Shown here one piece after another: positions 48,551 to 58,409 of a DNA stretch of 64,000 bases; position 1 is the stretch's first letter, and each line of letters begins with the position of its first letter. Under the pieces are notes generated by a model. That model had not been told where the DNA came from. It did no database searches and saw only the letters and a program-made list of their open reading frames with translations. The stretch spans positions 1 through 64,000 of the forward strand of contig JAUNVQ010000013.1 of the NCBI GenBank assembly GCA_030540715.1, written 5' to 3'. The DNA is from Actinomycetaceae bacterium (GTDB taxonomy: Bacteria; Actinomycetota; Actinomycetes; Actinomycetales; Actinomycetaceae). Made by a program: the position numbers and the translations under genes.

Positions 48551-49462
48551 ATGCGGATACTACACGACCATGTGCATGTTCAAGTGCCAGCTACCACGGC
48601 AAATCTTGGACCAGGGTTTGATTCTTTTGGGCTGGCGTTAAACCTGGTTGACGACATTAAAGCACAGGCAATTGCTGGGCCCACAACTATTGAGGTTGAA
48701 GGATATGGCGCTAACACCCTGCCGCGTGATGACTCGCATTTAATTGTAAGAGCTCTTCATATGGGCCTTGACGCAGTAGGAGCATCGCAGGTAGGGGTGC
48801 ATTTGCAGTGTACCAACCGCATACCTCATGGCCGCGGATTAGGTTCATCAGCGGCAGCAATAGTGGCGGGACTGATGATTGCGCGCGGGCTTATTCAAGA
48901 CCCCGACGCCCTTAACGATGAACGTATTGTTCAGCTTGGTACACGAATGGAAGGTCACGGCGACAATATTGCGCCTGCAGTCTACGGGGGAGCTACTCTT
49001 GTATGGACAGATAATGCGGAACTCTTCGATGACGCTTACACCCACACAGTACAGCTTCCCCATGATAAAGTTTCGCAAGTTACCGTTTGCATTCCTCAAG
49101 AAGAATTATTGACATCGACAGCGCGCTCTGTACTACCAGATAAAATAGCTCATGATCGTGCTGCAGCAAATAGTGCAAGAGCTGGATTACTGATCTATGC
49201 GCTCAACCACGACGACGACCTCTTATATCCGGGAACCGAAGATCGCCTTCACCAAGATTTTCGACGTGAATCAATGCCAGCCTCACTTGACCTTATAGAC
49301 TATCTGCGAAGCCACGGCCTTCCAGCAGTGGTAAGTGGTGCAGGCCCAACAGTCATGGTGATGAAAGTTGTTCCAAGCGGCATCCGAAAAGCAATTGAAG
49401 AAGCAGGATGGGATGTGCGCATACTACCGATACACCATGACGGAGCTAACATCATCACATAG
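48551..49462 (+). CDS. thrB: Homoserine kinase
   Basis: Phosphorylates homoserine for ThrC. GHMP-kinase fold: VPATTANLGPGFDSFGLAL at the N-terminus, the ATP-binding motif PHGRGLGSSAAAIV near residue 95, and the C-terminal glycine motif VVSGAGPTVMVM. It has 303 residues. It is the last gene of hom-thrC-thrB, one base after thrC. Confidence 0.95.
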   Translation: MRILHDHVHVQVPATTANLGPGFDSFGLALNLVDDIKAQAIAGPTTIEVEGYGANTLPRDDSHLIVRALHMGLDAVGASQVGVHLQCTNRIPHGRGLGSSAAAIVAGLMIARGLIQDPDALNDERIVQLGTRMEGHGDNIAPAVYGGATLVWTDNAELFDDAYTHTVQLPHDKVSQVTVCIPQEELLTSTARSVLPDKIAHDRAAANSARAGLLIYALNHDDDLLYPGTEDRLHQDFRRESMPASLDLIDYLRSHGLPAVVSGAGPTVMVMKVVPSGIRKAIEEAGWDVRILPIHHDGANIIT

Positions 49463-49532
49463 TGGCATCAGCTTGGTAGATCGTCCTGTCTTTTGGTAGA
49501 GTTAAACCAACAGATTTAATGTCTGGTTTTCC

Positions 49533-49575
49533 CCCACATTCCGCTGTGGGAATCCCCTTAATATACCGTTAAGGG
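49533..49575 (+). promoter_or_regulatory. Tandem hairpins in the rho leader
   Basis: Two hairpins lie end to end: CCCACA/TGTGGG (49533-49538, 49545-49550) and CCCTTAA/TTAAGGG (49555-49561, 49569-49575). They follow a T- and C-rich stretch after thrB and precede rho by about 45 bases. rho is autoregulated in many bacteria, so an attenuation leader is plausible but not shown. Confidence 0.45.
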
Positions 49576-49621
49576 TTCAGCCGCGTCCAAGGGCGCTCAA
49601 TCACTTCCGTAGAGGATATTC

Positions 49622-51469
49622 GTGAGTACAATTGATTTTTCACCCCGTGCACTGCACGCATTAAAGCTACCCGAGTTACGCGCTCTTGCCAAAGAGAAGG
49701 GTGTTCGGCGTATTTCAACACTGCGTAAACCTGAACTGGTGTCCGCCCTGTTAGAGCTCAACAATGTGTCGACAGCATCGCAGACGCAACCAGATGAAGA
49801 TACGAGTGCGGAAATAGTATCTGATCTTCCCTCACGTAACGAGGAATCCAACGACGGTTCTACGAACCAGGCAGTGGACGCACAGACGTTGTTATCACAG
49901 GAAGATACCGCCTCAAGTGATGACCCTCCAATCAAGCGTCGGCGTATAGCTAAAGCCACAATTGGTGCCAGACGGGTTCGTCGCGAAGCGAAGGCTCCGC
50001 AACAGGAACCAGAGCAACCAGTGCTAGATATTCGGGAAGAGCTTAAAGTTGATTTAGATGTTCCCGAACGCGATACATCCGATTCAAAAGCAGCGTCGAC
50101 AGTCAAAATACCGGAAATTGAGCTTCCCGAACGAGGCCGTGAGCAGGAACGGCAAAGTTTGCGTGTGCCACGCGAACGCAAACGCCGTATCCGTGATGAC
50201 CGTGGCCGTCAAAATAAAAACTGGAATAACCAGGAATCACGCGGTAGCGATCGCGGAAGTGAACGCATGAATGACCGCAATGGAGAACGCAATGGCGAGC
50301 GTGAATCCTCGGCTGTTGCGCTAGAAGAAGACGTACTGCTACCTATTGCTGGTATTTTGGATATTCAACCAAATCACGCATTTGTGCGCACCTCTGGATA
50401 TCTACCAGGGCCTAACGATATTTACGTAACATTGGGGCAAGTGCGCCGTTGGTCGCTGCGCTCAGGCGATGCCATCGTGGGAGCGGTGCGTCCGCGCAAT
50501 GAAGCAGAGCCTGTGAATCGACGTCAAAAATATAATGCCTTGGTTCGTCTAGACACTGTGAATGGTATGAGCATTGATGAGGCACGTCAGCGGAAAGAAT
50601 TTAAAGCACTTACACCGCTGTATCCTCAAGAACAGTTACGCCTTGAAACTTCCGCCAAGTCGATTACGCAGCGTACTATCGACCTCGTGGCGCCTATAGG
50701 TAAAGGTCAGCGTGGCCTGATTGTGTCACCACCAAAAGCTGGTAAAACAATTATTTTGCAGCAGATCGCTAATGCTATTACCCAGAATAATCCTGAATGT
50801 CATCTGATGGTAGTTCTTGTAGATGAACGCCCCGAGGAAGTTACCGATATGCAACGTACGGTGAAAGGCGAGATTATTGCTTCGACCTTTGACCGCCCAG
50901 CTTCCGACCACACGACAGTTGCTGAACTTGCAATTGAACGTGCAAAACGCCTGGTTGAGCTTGATCAAGATGTGGTTGTGTTGCTGGATTCTATTACAAG
51001 GCTTGGTCGTGCCTACAATATTGCCGCGCCAGCATCAGGACGTATTCTTTCTGGTGGTGTTGATGCCTCTGCTCTATATCCACCTAAGAAATTCTTCGGC
51101 GCCGCCCGTAATGTTGAAAATGGTGGTTCGTTGACGATCTTGGCTACAGCACTGGTAGAAACTGGCTCCAAGATGGATGAAGTTATTTTTGAAGAGTTTA
51201 AGGGTACAGGCAATATGGAATTGCGTCTATCACGTGAACTCGCTGATAAGCGTATCTTCCCAGCAGTTGATGTCAATGCTTCGGGTACACGGCGTGAAGA
51301 GCTTTTGCTGACGAAGGAAGAACTTGCTATCACCTGGAAGCTGCGTCGTATGATGGGGTCTCTTGAGTCCACAAAAGCAACTGAGTTTGTATTGTCAAAG
51401 TTGAAAGATACCAGTACAAATGCTGAGTTTCTTATGGCTTTAGCGAAAATGACACCCGCAAAAGACTAA
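49622..51469 (+). CDS. rho: Transcription termination factor Rho
   Basis: RNA-dependent ATPase that ends transcription. GTG start, 615 residues. A Rho N-terminal helical domain (KLPELRALAKEKGV) is followed by an actinobacterial-type insertion of about 160 residues, rich in Arg, Asn, Gly and Glu towards its end, then the RNA-binding cold-shock-like domain (GILDIQPNHAFVRTSGYLPG), the Walker A GLIVSPPKAGKT, the Walker B VVVLLDSITRLGRAYN, and the Q/R loops. It keeps its place between thrB and rpmE as in mycobacteria, except that an L,D-transpeptidase gene intervenes before rpmE. Confidence 0.96.
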   Translation: MSTIDFSPRALHALKLPELRALAKEKGVRRISTLRKPELVSALLELNNVSTASQTQPDEDTSAEIVSDLPSRNEESNDGSTNQAVDAQTLLSQEDTASSDDPPIKRRRIAKATIGARRVRREAKAPQQEPEQPVLDIREELKVDLDVPERDTSDSKAASTVKIPEIELPERGREQERQSLRVPRERKRRIRDDRGRQNKNWNNQESRGSDRGSERMNDRNGERNGERESSAVALEEDVLLPIAGILDIQPNHAFVRTSGYLPGPNDIYVTLGQVRRWSLRSGDAIVGAVRPRNEAEPVNRRQKYNALVRLDTVNGMSIDEARQRKEFKALTPLYPQEQLRLETSAKSITQRTIDLVAPIGKGQRGLIVSPPKAGKTIILQQIANAITQNNPECHLMVVLVDERPEEVTDMQRTVKGEIIASTFDRPASDHTTVAELAIERAKRLVELDQDVVVLLDSITRLGRAYNIAAPASGRILSGGVDASALYPPKKFFGAARNVENGGSLTILATALVETGSKMDEVIFEEFKGTGNMELRLSRELADKRIFPAVDVNASGTRREELLLTKEELAITWKLRRMMGSLESTKATEFVLSKLKDTSTNAEFLMALAKMTPAKD

Positions 51470-51498
51470 TCATATGTATGGCATGCATACGTATGAAC

Positions 51499-51547
51499 AG
51501 CGTCCAAGGTATTCTCGTCATGATGAATTCCTTGGACGCTTCTTTTT
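51499..51547 (+). terminator. Terminator of rho
   Basis: AGCGTCCAAGG (51499-51509) pairs perfectly with 51530-51540 and is followed by TCTTTTTG, 30 bases after the rho stop. Confidence 0.88.
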
Positions 51548-51851
51548 GAGGGTTCTACTAACTTTTATCGACAAGAAGCTTTACCATTTCTGCAGCCACA
51601 CGGTGAGGCTGCTATGCCGCTATCAACACATCTCTGTTATGGGAAAGCTATGACGTGAGGAATTATTTAGCAAGATCATGGGATAAAGCAGTAATCAGAT
51701 AGTCTTTGCAACGGGCTCGGAAAAAACAGTTATTATTCCAAATTTTATTGATCGTATTGGTGACGAAAGCACCGTCCTTGACAATCACATTATGGTAACT
51801 CCTACGTCCCTATAGGTAAAAGCTGTTTGGCACCCGTAGGTGTACAAGTAA
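51548..51851. other. Gene-free stretch with a possible gene remnant
   Basis: No intact gene. On the plus strand, with one frameshift, sequence reads SYDVRNYLARSWDKAVIR and then QIVFATGSEKTVIIPNFIDR and IGDESTVLDNHIMVTPTSL before a stop near 51820. The composition resembles coding sequence, but I recognise no family. It may be the end of a lost gene. Confidence 0.3.
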
Positions 51852-51887
51852 AAGCCCGTATAAAGGGTAATACCTTTATACGGGCTT
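51852..51887 (-). terminator. Terminator of the L,D-transpeptidase gene
   Basis: A perfect 15-bp stem (51852-51866 with 51873-51887, six-base loop). On the minus strand it is followed by TTACTTGT, about 100 bases after the transpeptidase stop. Confidence 0.75.
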
Positions 51888-51990
51888 GATGCTTATGTAC
51901 TTTTGTTCTTCTTTCACCCATCCCCCTCAACGTGATCGTTGACGTAGACAAAGGTTGCGGTGAAAGACGGTCGATATTAATATAAACGGT

Positions 51991-54240
51991 TTAATAATGG
52001 CTCACAACTGGTGTGCCAATAGGAGCGAATTCGTAGATATATTTCGCGCCGCTGAAGTCCATATTGACGCAGCCATGTGAACCGCCACCGGCACCAGGAC
52101 CGAAAGTTGAGCGCCAGTGAGCAGCGTGCATGGCGTAGCCTGAATGGAAGAATGTGTTCCATTGAACACCAGGAACCTTATAGCGGGAGCCATCGGTGTT
52201 GAAGCCTTCCATTGTTTGTGAACGCGTTTTGTGCCAGACCTTAAAACTTCCTGTCACTGTTGGTGTTGCAGGAAGTCCTGGAACCATAAGGAAAGGCCCT
52301 GATTGAGCAGTTGCACCGACGTAGGGAGTTACTGTGCGATTACTCAAGTTAATATCAACCCATTTTTCGCCAGGGGCAGCCATATAGGCAAGTTTTTCAG
52401 CGCCATCAGCGATAACCTTCTTATCTACTTCAGCTTTAACCACCTCTGTTGTCAAAGCATCTTCAAAGGTTTTATTTTCTTCCATCGCAGATTTGATCTC
52501 TTTGGCAATTTCTTCCTGGTTGGTAACTTTTTTACCGTCAACAGGTTCACTTTCTGTTTTGAGTACTTTTCCACTGCTGCTGACATATTGTTTACCTGCT
52601 TTAGGTTCAACAGAGATTGAAGCTGCTTGCTCGTCAACCCATTTGCGGACATGTTCATCACTAATTGAGGGTTTATCTGCAGTAGTATCTTCTGGAATCA
52701 CTACCCAAGCTGCCTTTGTTGAGCGCTGTGGTTCAACCTTCTTATCGCCTACCGTTAATGCAACTTTCAGTGATGACAAGGCATTGGCTTGTTCTTCAAT
52801 GGGTTTAAGATCGTCCACACTAAGAAATGGCTGTGTTGGAGCAACAGTCACCTTCTTTGAGGAGTTCTTAAAGGTAGTAATTGCCTGTTTTGCAGCTTCC
52901 TCAACATCTTTTGAGGAAACTCCAACACCATCTTCACCCTCGACAATTGTAAATGTTTCTTTATCATCGCTTAGTTGAACACGGGGTTCAACGGGATCTT
53001 TTGCTCCAGGGGCCGATGACGAAAGCTCCACGGCAAATGCCGCAGCTTGTGAAGGTTTAATTGAATAGTCAGGTTCGATTGTTCGCGTACTGAAGGGAGC
53101 CTTGATATAGTTTCCTAGCGAACGATTAGGAGCAAGTACTTTTTCGGCTGTCTTCTTTGCATCAATAGTCGCGCCCATTTTATCAAGAGGGAATGCCTGT
53201 TTAGTATCAATATCACCTGCAAATGTGACTCGCAGGTCTTTTTGCTTCGACGCAACAAGCTTTTCAATGTCGTTTTGCTTTTGACCACTAACATCTACTC
53301 CAGCAAGTTGAGTACCAGGAAGAGCGCGATCTTGATAGTAAACATAGTAGCCAATGGCACCGGCAATCAGTGCGACTAATGCAACCGCACCTGTTAACAA
53401 GGCGGCAAATTTCTTTCCAAAACGCCGAGGCTTTTCCTGTTCATCGCTCTGTTGTGTATCAACCATATCGTCAGGGGTATCGTCACTTGTGCCAACAGGT
53501 GGTATTGCTGGTGGAAGAGGCTGAGTCAGTGCGGTATCTTCTGCTGGCAAAGAGCCTTCGGCGAGCGTGTCGCTGCTATGTGATAAATGATTGTCGCCAT
53601 CTGTTGGGGCATCTGTTAAGGGCGAAGCGAAGAAAAGTTGTCCGTCGTTGGCAACAGGGGATACCTGGGTGGCGGATTCATCTCCTGCAAGCATAGGGGC
53701 GTGAGTATCTAGCGCAACTTCCTGTGTCGTCAAGGCTGATTCCTCAGCTGAACCCTCTGCGTGTGGGCTCGAAGCTGCTTCAAAGCTATCGTCAACAGAA
53801 ACGTTATCATCGAGGGCAACAGTATCTGTGGCCACACCATTATTGAAGGTTTCACCTTTGTCGGCTAGTTCGCCACTGGGAAGTGAATCAGAGGGTGCTA
53901 CGTCTTCTGTGGGGGAAGAGGCGGAGTTTGCTTCATTAAGCACGCCAGTTTCCTCATCGCTAGCTGTCACTTTATCTGTATCATCTGTATCAAAGGAAAA
54001 GATTGGAGCATCGGTATCGCTTGGGGGGGTAAACAGAGACTCGTCTAGTTCAAAGATATCTTTTGTGTGCTGTGTTTCGGCCGTGCTCAATGGAGCGTCG
54101 CTGTCGGGAAAAGGAAAACTATCTGTTGACTCAAAAGAAGAAGTTTCCCTAATAGGAAAATCTTGCATCTGGTCTTTGTACTGTTCGAAAGGATCAGTAG
54201 CGCCTCTGTCAGGATCCTGTATAAAATCTTTATTGCTCAT
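51991..54240 (-). CDS. L,D-transpeptidase (YkuD) with long acidic cytoplasmic tail
   Basis: Membrane-anchored peptidoglycan cross-linking enzyme, 749 residues. About 275 acidic, Ser/Thr/Asp/Glu-rich residues precede the basic EKPRRFGKKF and one membrane helix at about 278-301, so the acidic part should be cytoplasmic. Outside are domains resembling the tandem substrate-binding repeats of Mycobacterium Ldt-like proteins, then the YkuD domain with the conserved His and the catalytic Cys in GGGSHGCVNMDFSGAKY. ATG 54240 (MSNKDFIQ) is chosen over 54267. It is on the minus strand within the otherwise plus-strand rho-rpmE block and is absent from the mycobacterial order. Confidence 0.85.
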   Translation of the reverse strand: MSNKDFIQDPDRGATDPFEQYKDQMQDFPIRETSSFESTDSFPFPDSDAPLSTAETQHTKDIFELDESLFTPPSDTDAPIFSFDTDDTDKVTASDEETGVLNEANSASSPTEDVAPSDSLPSGELADKGETFNNGVATDTVALDDNVSVDDSFEAASSPHAEGSAEESALTTQEVALDTHAPMLAGDESATQVSPVANDGQLFFASPLTDAPTDGDNHLSHSSDTLAEGSLPAEDTALTQPLPPAIPPVGTSDDTPDDMVDTQQSDEQEKPRRFGKKFAALLTGAVALVALIAGAIGYYVYYQDRALPGTQLAGVDVSGQKQNDIEKLVASKQKDLRVTFAGDIDTKQAFPLDKMGATIDAKKTAEKVLAPNRSLGNYIKAPFSTRTIEPDYSIKPSQAAAFAVELSSSAPGAKDPVEPRVQLSDDKETFTIVEGEDGVGVSSKDVEEAAKQAITTFKNSSKKVTVAPTQPFLSVDDLKPIEEQANALSSLKVALTVGDKKVEPQRSTKAAWVVIPEDTTADKPSISDEHVRKWVDEQAASISVEPKAGKQYVSSSGKVLKTESEPVDGKKVTNQEEIAKEIKSAMEENKTFEDALTTEVVKAEVDKKVIADGAEKLAYMAAPGEKWVDINLSNRTVTPYVGATAQSGPFLMVPGLPATPTVTGSFKVWHKTRSQTMEGFNTDGSRYKVPGVQWNTFFHSGYAMHAAHWRSTFGPGAGGGSHGCVNMDFSGAKYIYEFAPIGTPVVSHY

Positions 54241-54403
54241 AGTATGATATCCGTTCCGCGTCCTCATTAGCTGTGGCTTTCAGCCAGGTGAGCTGAAGAG
54301 GTATCCCTCTTTGTATCTTCCTGTAATTTATGGTGTTTCCTGGTGTATTTCCACTTAAAGAGGCTGTGTGAGATCACTGTCATAGAAATTGGTGGGACGC
54401 AAT

Positions 54404-54432
54404 TTGAGCTTGATAGAAAAATCTGGCATACT
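54404..54432 (+). promoter_or_regulatory. Candidate promoter of rpmE
   Basis: TTGAGC, 17 bases, CATACT, about 78 bases upstream of the rpmE ATG, in the divergent region with the transpeptidase gene. Confidence 0.45.
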
Positions 54433-54509
54433 TTATCGCTAGTCCCGGTTCACCCTGTGCGGTTTACGTGTGGGGACCCGGCTGCCTTGAATTCCTTAAG
54501 GAGACACCT

Positions 54510-54719
54510 ATGAAAAAAGATATTCATCCAGAATATGTTCCCACCACAGTGACGTGTGCGTGCGGCAATAGCTTTGAAACTCGTTCAACGAAAACAAGCG
54601 GTCAGATGCGCGTTGATGTCTGCTCGGCTTGCCACCCGTTCTATACTGGTAAACAGAAGATTATGGATACTGGTGGTCGCGTGGCTCGCTTTGAAGCTCG
54701 CTACGGTAAACGTAAGTAG
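54510..54719 (+). CDS. rpmE: 50S ribosomal protein L31 (bL31)
   Basis: A 69-residue ribosomal protein. [19 protein letters not shown] and [13 protein letters not shown] supply the four zinc-binding cysteines, so it is the zinc-containing (C+) form; the zinc-free paralogue is not in the window. ATG 54510 has AAGGAG upstream and is chosen over 54468, which adds 14 unrelated residues. It precedes prfA as in mycobacteria. Confidence 0.95.
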   Translation: MKKDIHPEYVPTTVTCACGNSFETRSTKTSGQMRVDVCSACHPFYTGKQKIMDTGGRVARFEARYGKRK

Positions 54720-54730
54720 ATACTTTCTGG

Positions 54731-54766
54731 GCGCGTCGGCTGTATGTCGGCGCGCTTTTCTATTTC
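54731..54766 (+). terminator. Terminator of rpmE
   Basis: GCGCGTCGGC pairs with GTCGGCGCGC (54731-54740, 54746-54755, two G-U pairs) around TGTAT and is followed by TTTTCTATTTC. Confidence 0.85.
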
Positions 54767-54925
54767 GGAGGGCGAAGCAGTCACTTTTGCTGCACGTATT
54801 TGTATGAGAATAAAGGACTTTTCAGCTAGACGCCGGATAGCTTCGTGCGGTGCGTACCCCCATTTGTTCAGCAGATTGCCGAACGTATGACAGATGATAC
54901 TTGACGTGAGCGTAAAGGATGACAC

Positions 54926-56041
54926 ATGATTGACACTTCAGATATTGATACCGGTTCCCTTGAGGAACTTATGAAAGAATATCAGGAGGTCGAGGCGCGC
55001 CTTTACGACCCTGATGTCCAAAAGGATGCTGGCCAGGCGCGTAAACTTGGGCGTCGTTATGCCGAGCTTGGACGCATTAAAGCTGCCTATGAAGCTTTTG
55101 CTGCGATTAAAGAAAATCTTGATGCTGCACTAGAATTGGCTGATGAAGATGAGTCTTTCGCTGCAGAGGCTAAGAGTTTACAGGGGGACCTTGAAGAAGC
55201 GTCAAATAAACTGAAAGAGGTACTTGCTCCACGTGATCCCGATGATGCGCGCGATGTTATTTTGGAAATCAAGGCGGGCGCTGGGGGTGAAGAGTCAGCA
55301 CTTTTTGCGGCAGATTTAATGCGTATGTATATGCGTTATGCGGAACGAAAAGGTTGGCAGATTCAGCTTCTTGGCTCCACCCAATCCGACCTTGGTGGCA
55401 TCAAGGATGCACAGGTTGCCCTGAAGGCAAAAGGGAATCCCACCCCTGAAGATGGTGTTTGGGCTCAGATGAAATACGAGGGCGGAGTTCACCGTGTTCA
55501 GCGGGTTCCCGTCACAGAATCGTCTGGTCGTATCCACACATCGGCAGCCGGGGTTTTGGTGATGCCAGAGGCTGAAGAAACCGGTGACATTGAGATCAAC
55601 CCTAACGAGATTCGTATCGAGGTTTTCCGTTCTTCAGGTCCGGGTGGACAGTCAGTCAATACCACAGATTCGGCGGTGCGTATTACACACGAGCCGACGG
55701 GCATTGTTGTCAGTATGCAAAACGAGAAGTCTCAGATTCAAAACCGTGCAGCTGCCATGCGTGTGCTTCGTTCACGGCTTTTAGCTGAAGAACAGGCAAA
55801 ACGTGCTGCTGAAGAAGCTGAAACCCGTCAGTCACAGGTGCGCACAGTTGACAGGTCAGAGCGTATTCGTACCTATAACTTCCCTGAAAATCGTATTGTT
55901 GATCATCGAACGGGTTACAAAGCCTATAACTTAGATTCTGTGCTTGATGGCGATTTGCAGCCTGTGATCGACTCGGCGATAGCAATGGATGAATCGCAGC
56001 GTCTTGCTGCCTCAACTCAAAGCCATCCTACAGATGACTAG
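54926..56041 (+). CDS. prfA: Peptide chain release factor 1
   Basis: Ends translation at UAA and UAG. The stop-codon-reading PxT motif is PVT in [16 protein letters not shown], and the catalytic GGQ is in [17 protein letters not shown]. It has 371 residues, close to standard. The last eight bases overlap the start of prmC, whose product methylates the GGQ glutamine, so the pair is translated together. Confidence 0.96.
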   Translation: MIDTSDIDTGSLEELMKEYQEVEARLYDPDVQKDAGQARKLGRRYAELGRIKAAYEAFAAIKENLDAALELADEDESFAAEAKSLQGDLEEASNKLKEVLAPRDPDDARDVILEIKAGAGGEESALFAADLMRMYMRYAERKGWQIQLLGSTQSDLGGIKDAQVALKAKGNPTPEDGVWAQMKYEGGVHRVQRVPVTESSGRIHTSAAGVLVMPEAEETGDIEINPNEIRIEVFRSSGPGGQSVNTTDSAVRITHEPTGIVVSMQNEKSQIQNRAAAMRVLRSRLLAEEQAKRAAEEAETRQSQVRTVDRSERIRTYNFPENRIVDHRTGYKAYNLDSVLDGDLQPVIDSAIAMDESQRLAASTQSHPTDD

Positions 56042-57065
56042 TAATGCTGCAAAAGCTACGGGCCATGTTGCCGTGGCCCATGCAATTCGTGAGGCTAGTT
56101 TTATTCTTCGTGAAGCAGGAATTGATGACGCTCAACGCGAGGCGCATGCACTTGCCCTATGGGTATTAAAGGCAGAAAATCTGATTTTAGCTTCACCAAC
56201 AATGGATTCGCGTACGCATCAGCGTTTTATGGTTGCTGTGGGTGCGCGTGCTCGGCGTGTTCCACTGCAACATATTACATCGCGAATGTTCTTTCGTTTT
56301 CTTGAGCTGCGTTCCGAACCTGGTGTATTTGTAGTACGCCCTGAAACGCAGATGCTTGTTCAAGATGCCCTTGATTACATTGAACATCAACGCACTGAAT
56401 TGGAGCAGAAAAACACAGGCAAAATTGCTGACGAAAAATCTTTTCACACCTCCCCTGTACAAGATGGCGCGGCAGACACGCATTCCACAGAAGCTACGCA
56501 TCGTGTGTTAGAGTCGCGAGGCTTTCCCACCCTGCGTGTTCTTGATATGTGCACAGGTTCAGGAGCTATTGCATTAAGCCTGGTCAACGAAGTGAGTGAT
56601 ATAGCAGTAACAGCTATTGATATTTCTGATAAAGCAATAGATCTAGCTCAACGTAACTATCGTCAACTGTTGGAAGATGGCCAGATAAAACGGGGAAGCA
56701 CACTCTTTTTTGAACAGGCTGATATTCGCCGCGCATACGACTATTCTTTTGCTGCAACGCACTATGATGTTGTTATCTCGAACCCTCCCTATGTTCCATC
56801 TGGTCAGGTACACCAGATGGAGGCACGCCAAGATCCTTATGAGGCTTTGTACGGTGGAGGTGTGAACGGTATGGCGATTCCTTGCCTTGTTGCCGATATT
56901 GCATGGCAGGTACTTCATCCTGGGGGAGCGTTTTTTATGGAACATGATCCTTCGCAAGCTGATGATCTTTGTTGCTACTGCAGTGAGCTAGGTTTCGAAG
57001 AGGTTTCTTCGAGAAAGGATTTATCGCAACGACAAAGATGGGTTCGTGCAAAAAAGCCAATGTGA
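56034..57065 (+). CDS. prmC: Release factor glutamine methyltransferase
   Basis: Methylates the GGQ glutamine of release factors. The SAM-binding motif is [14 protein letters not shown] and the catalytic substrate motif is [12 protein letters not shown]. It has 343 residues, longer than the approximately 280 of E. coli PrmC; part of the surplus is a hydrophilic insertion between the N-terminal helical domain and the SAM motif ([19 protein letters not shown] and following). ATG 56034 overlaps the prfA stop; the earlier ATG 55989 is inside prfA. Confidence 0.93.
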   Translation: MTSNAAKATGHVAVAHAIREASFILREAGIDDAQREAHALALWVLKAENLILASPTMDSRTHQRFMVAVGARARRVPLQHITSRMFFRFLELRSEPGVFVVRPETQMLVQDALDYIEHQRTELEQKNTGKIADEKSFHTSPVQDGAADTHSTEATHRVLESRGFPTLRVLDMCTGSGAIALSLVNEVSDIAVTAIDISDKAIDLAQRNYRQLLEDGQIKRGSTLFFEQADIRRAYDYSFAATHYDVVISNPPYVPSGQVHQMEARQDPYEALYGGGVNGMAIPCLVADIAWQVLHPGGAFFMEHDPSQADDLCCYCSELGFEEVSSRKDLSQRQRWVRAKKPM

Positions 57066-57108
57066 TGTATTCTTAACGTAGTGCAGTCACTGGTGGTAAG
57101 GATAGAAT

Positions 57109-57729
57109 ATGAGGACAATGAGGCAGATTGCGGGTGTTAGTGCCGGTGTGTGCGCACTCGTTTTATTACCCTTATCGCCTCCTATTGTTCATGCTCATCC
57201 ATATGTTGAACAATGGCATCAGACACATGTCATTTATCGCGAAGCCCCCGTAGTTTCCCCTGGGGAACAACAAGTACAAGCATTAACACATACCAAAGAG
57301 TCACCAAAACCAATATACACTGAAGCTCCGTTGGCGCCGCCCTCTGCTGGGCCTGTGTTATCACCGTCGCGCACAACGTCGTCTGATAGCAAGAAGAAGA
57401 CTCCCGCCCCCACCATGCCAGCTGATAAAGGTGGAGCCAAGAATAAGCCTGCACCAGCTTCGCAAAAGCCTCGTCCAGCGCAAGGTGATGATGGCGATAC
57501 GGATAAAAGAGTTAGCGCGCTGGGTGGGCAGGACACAAAATCCTTGAGTGATTCGAAAGTCCGTCAGCAGGTAACGGGGCAGGAGTTAGCGCAGACCGGC
57601 CCCGCTCAGGCCGTCATCTTTGCCTATGTTGCAGTGTATTTGATGTCTGTGGGGATCAGTATTTTGTTGCTTCGTGAAACACAGTTATTGATAAACATAC
57701 GCAACGTGAGTGCTTTGGGAGACATCTAG
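57109..57729 (+). CDS. Small LAQTG-type surface protein
   Basis: A 206-residue secreted protein of unknown function. It has a signal peptide (hydrophobic to about residue 27, cleavage near VHA-HPY) and a Pro/Ala/Ser/Lys-rich low-complexity middle, probably a wall linker. The end is LAQTG at about residue 160, then a helix (AVIFAYVAVYLMSVGISILLL) and a 17-residue tail with few positive charges. LAXTG suggests class E sortase anchoring, though the tail is longer and less basic than usual. It shares one base with the next gene, so they are co-transcribed, which is unusual for a surface protein next to tsaC. Confidence 0.7.
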   Translation: MRTMRQIAGVSAGVCALVLLPLSPPIVHAHPYVEQWHQTHVIYREAPVVSPGEQQVQALTHTKESPKPIYTEAPLAPPSAGPVLSPSRTTSSDSKKKTPAPTMPADKGGAKNKPAPASQKPRPAQGDDGDTDKRVSALGGQDTKSLSDSKVRQQVTGQELAQTGPAQAVIFAYVAVYLMSVGISILLLRETQLLINIRNVSALGDI

Positions 57730-58409
57730 TGGTCACCGTTGTAACTTGCCCGTTGAATAGTGAAAAAAAGATACATTTGCGTAATGTGTTAGCTGAACAA
57801 GGACTTGTTGTGGTTCCTACTGACACGGTTTATGGTATTGGTGCTATCCCTACCGATGCAGCGGCTGTTGATAAACTTCTGCGTGCAAAAGGAAGAGGTC
57901 GCGATTACCCCTCGCCGGTATTGATTGGTGATGTGGGCAATGTTGATGACATAGCCCAGGATGTTTCACCTGCAGCACGCGTTTTGATGGAAAAGCTGTG
58001 GCCGGGGGCTTTAACGATAGTTGTGTCTGCGCGAAAAGATGTGGGGTGGGATCTTGGTGTCACTCAGGGCACAGTAGCGCTACGAATGCCAGATCATAAG
58101 GCCTTATTGACTATATTAAATGATGTGGGCCCACTTGCAGTCACAAGTGCAAATCTTCATGGTCAACCTCCCGCAACCACTGTGGTACAAGCTGTCAAGG
58201 CTTTTGGGGAGCTTGTCGATATATATGTTGACGATGGGCCAAGTCCAGGGGGGCGCCCCTCCACGATTGTTCGTTGTGATACTCACAATCAGGGCGGTGG
58301 TATCAAGGTGCTACGTGAAGGTGCGGTTTCCTTCGCTATGATTGCTGACTGTCTTGGACACGACTATGCGCGGTATATGCAGGGGAGCGTCGAAAATGTC
58401 TTACGATGA
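57729..58409 (+). CDS. tsaC: L-threonylcarbamoyladenylate synthase (TsaC/Sua5/YrdC type)
   Basis: Makes threonylcarbamoyl-AMP from threonine, bicarbonate and ATP for t6A synthesis by TsaD (11714-12760). Conserved blocks are VVVPTDTVYGIGAIPTD, the KxR-type LLRAKGRGRDYPSPVLI, VALRMPDHKALLTIL and the SAN motif in LAVTSANLHGQ. It has 226 residues, the YrdC-domain-only length (no Sua5 domain). GTG 57729 overlaps the previous stop by one base. It matches Rv1301 by position. Confidence 0.93.
   Translation: MVTVVTCPLNSEKKIHLRNVLAEQGLVVVPTDTVYGIGAIPTDAAAVDKLLRAKGRGRDYPSPVLIGDVGNVDDIAQDVSPAARVLMEKLWPGALTIVVSARKDVGWDLGVTQGTVALRMPDHKALLTILNDVGPLAVTSANLHGQPPATTVVQAVKAFGELVDIYVDDGPSPGGRPSTIVRCDTHNQGGGIKVLREGAVSFAMIADCLGHDYARYMQGSVENVLR

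Noticed and set aside
49597..50181. A 194-residue Arg/Ser-rich minus-strand frame over rho
   Set aside because: Antisense of the charged Rho insertion; its composition is explained by the sense codons.
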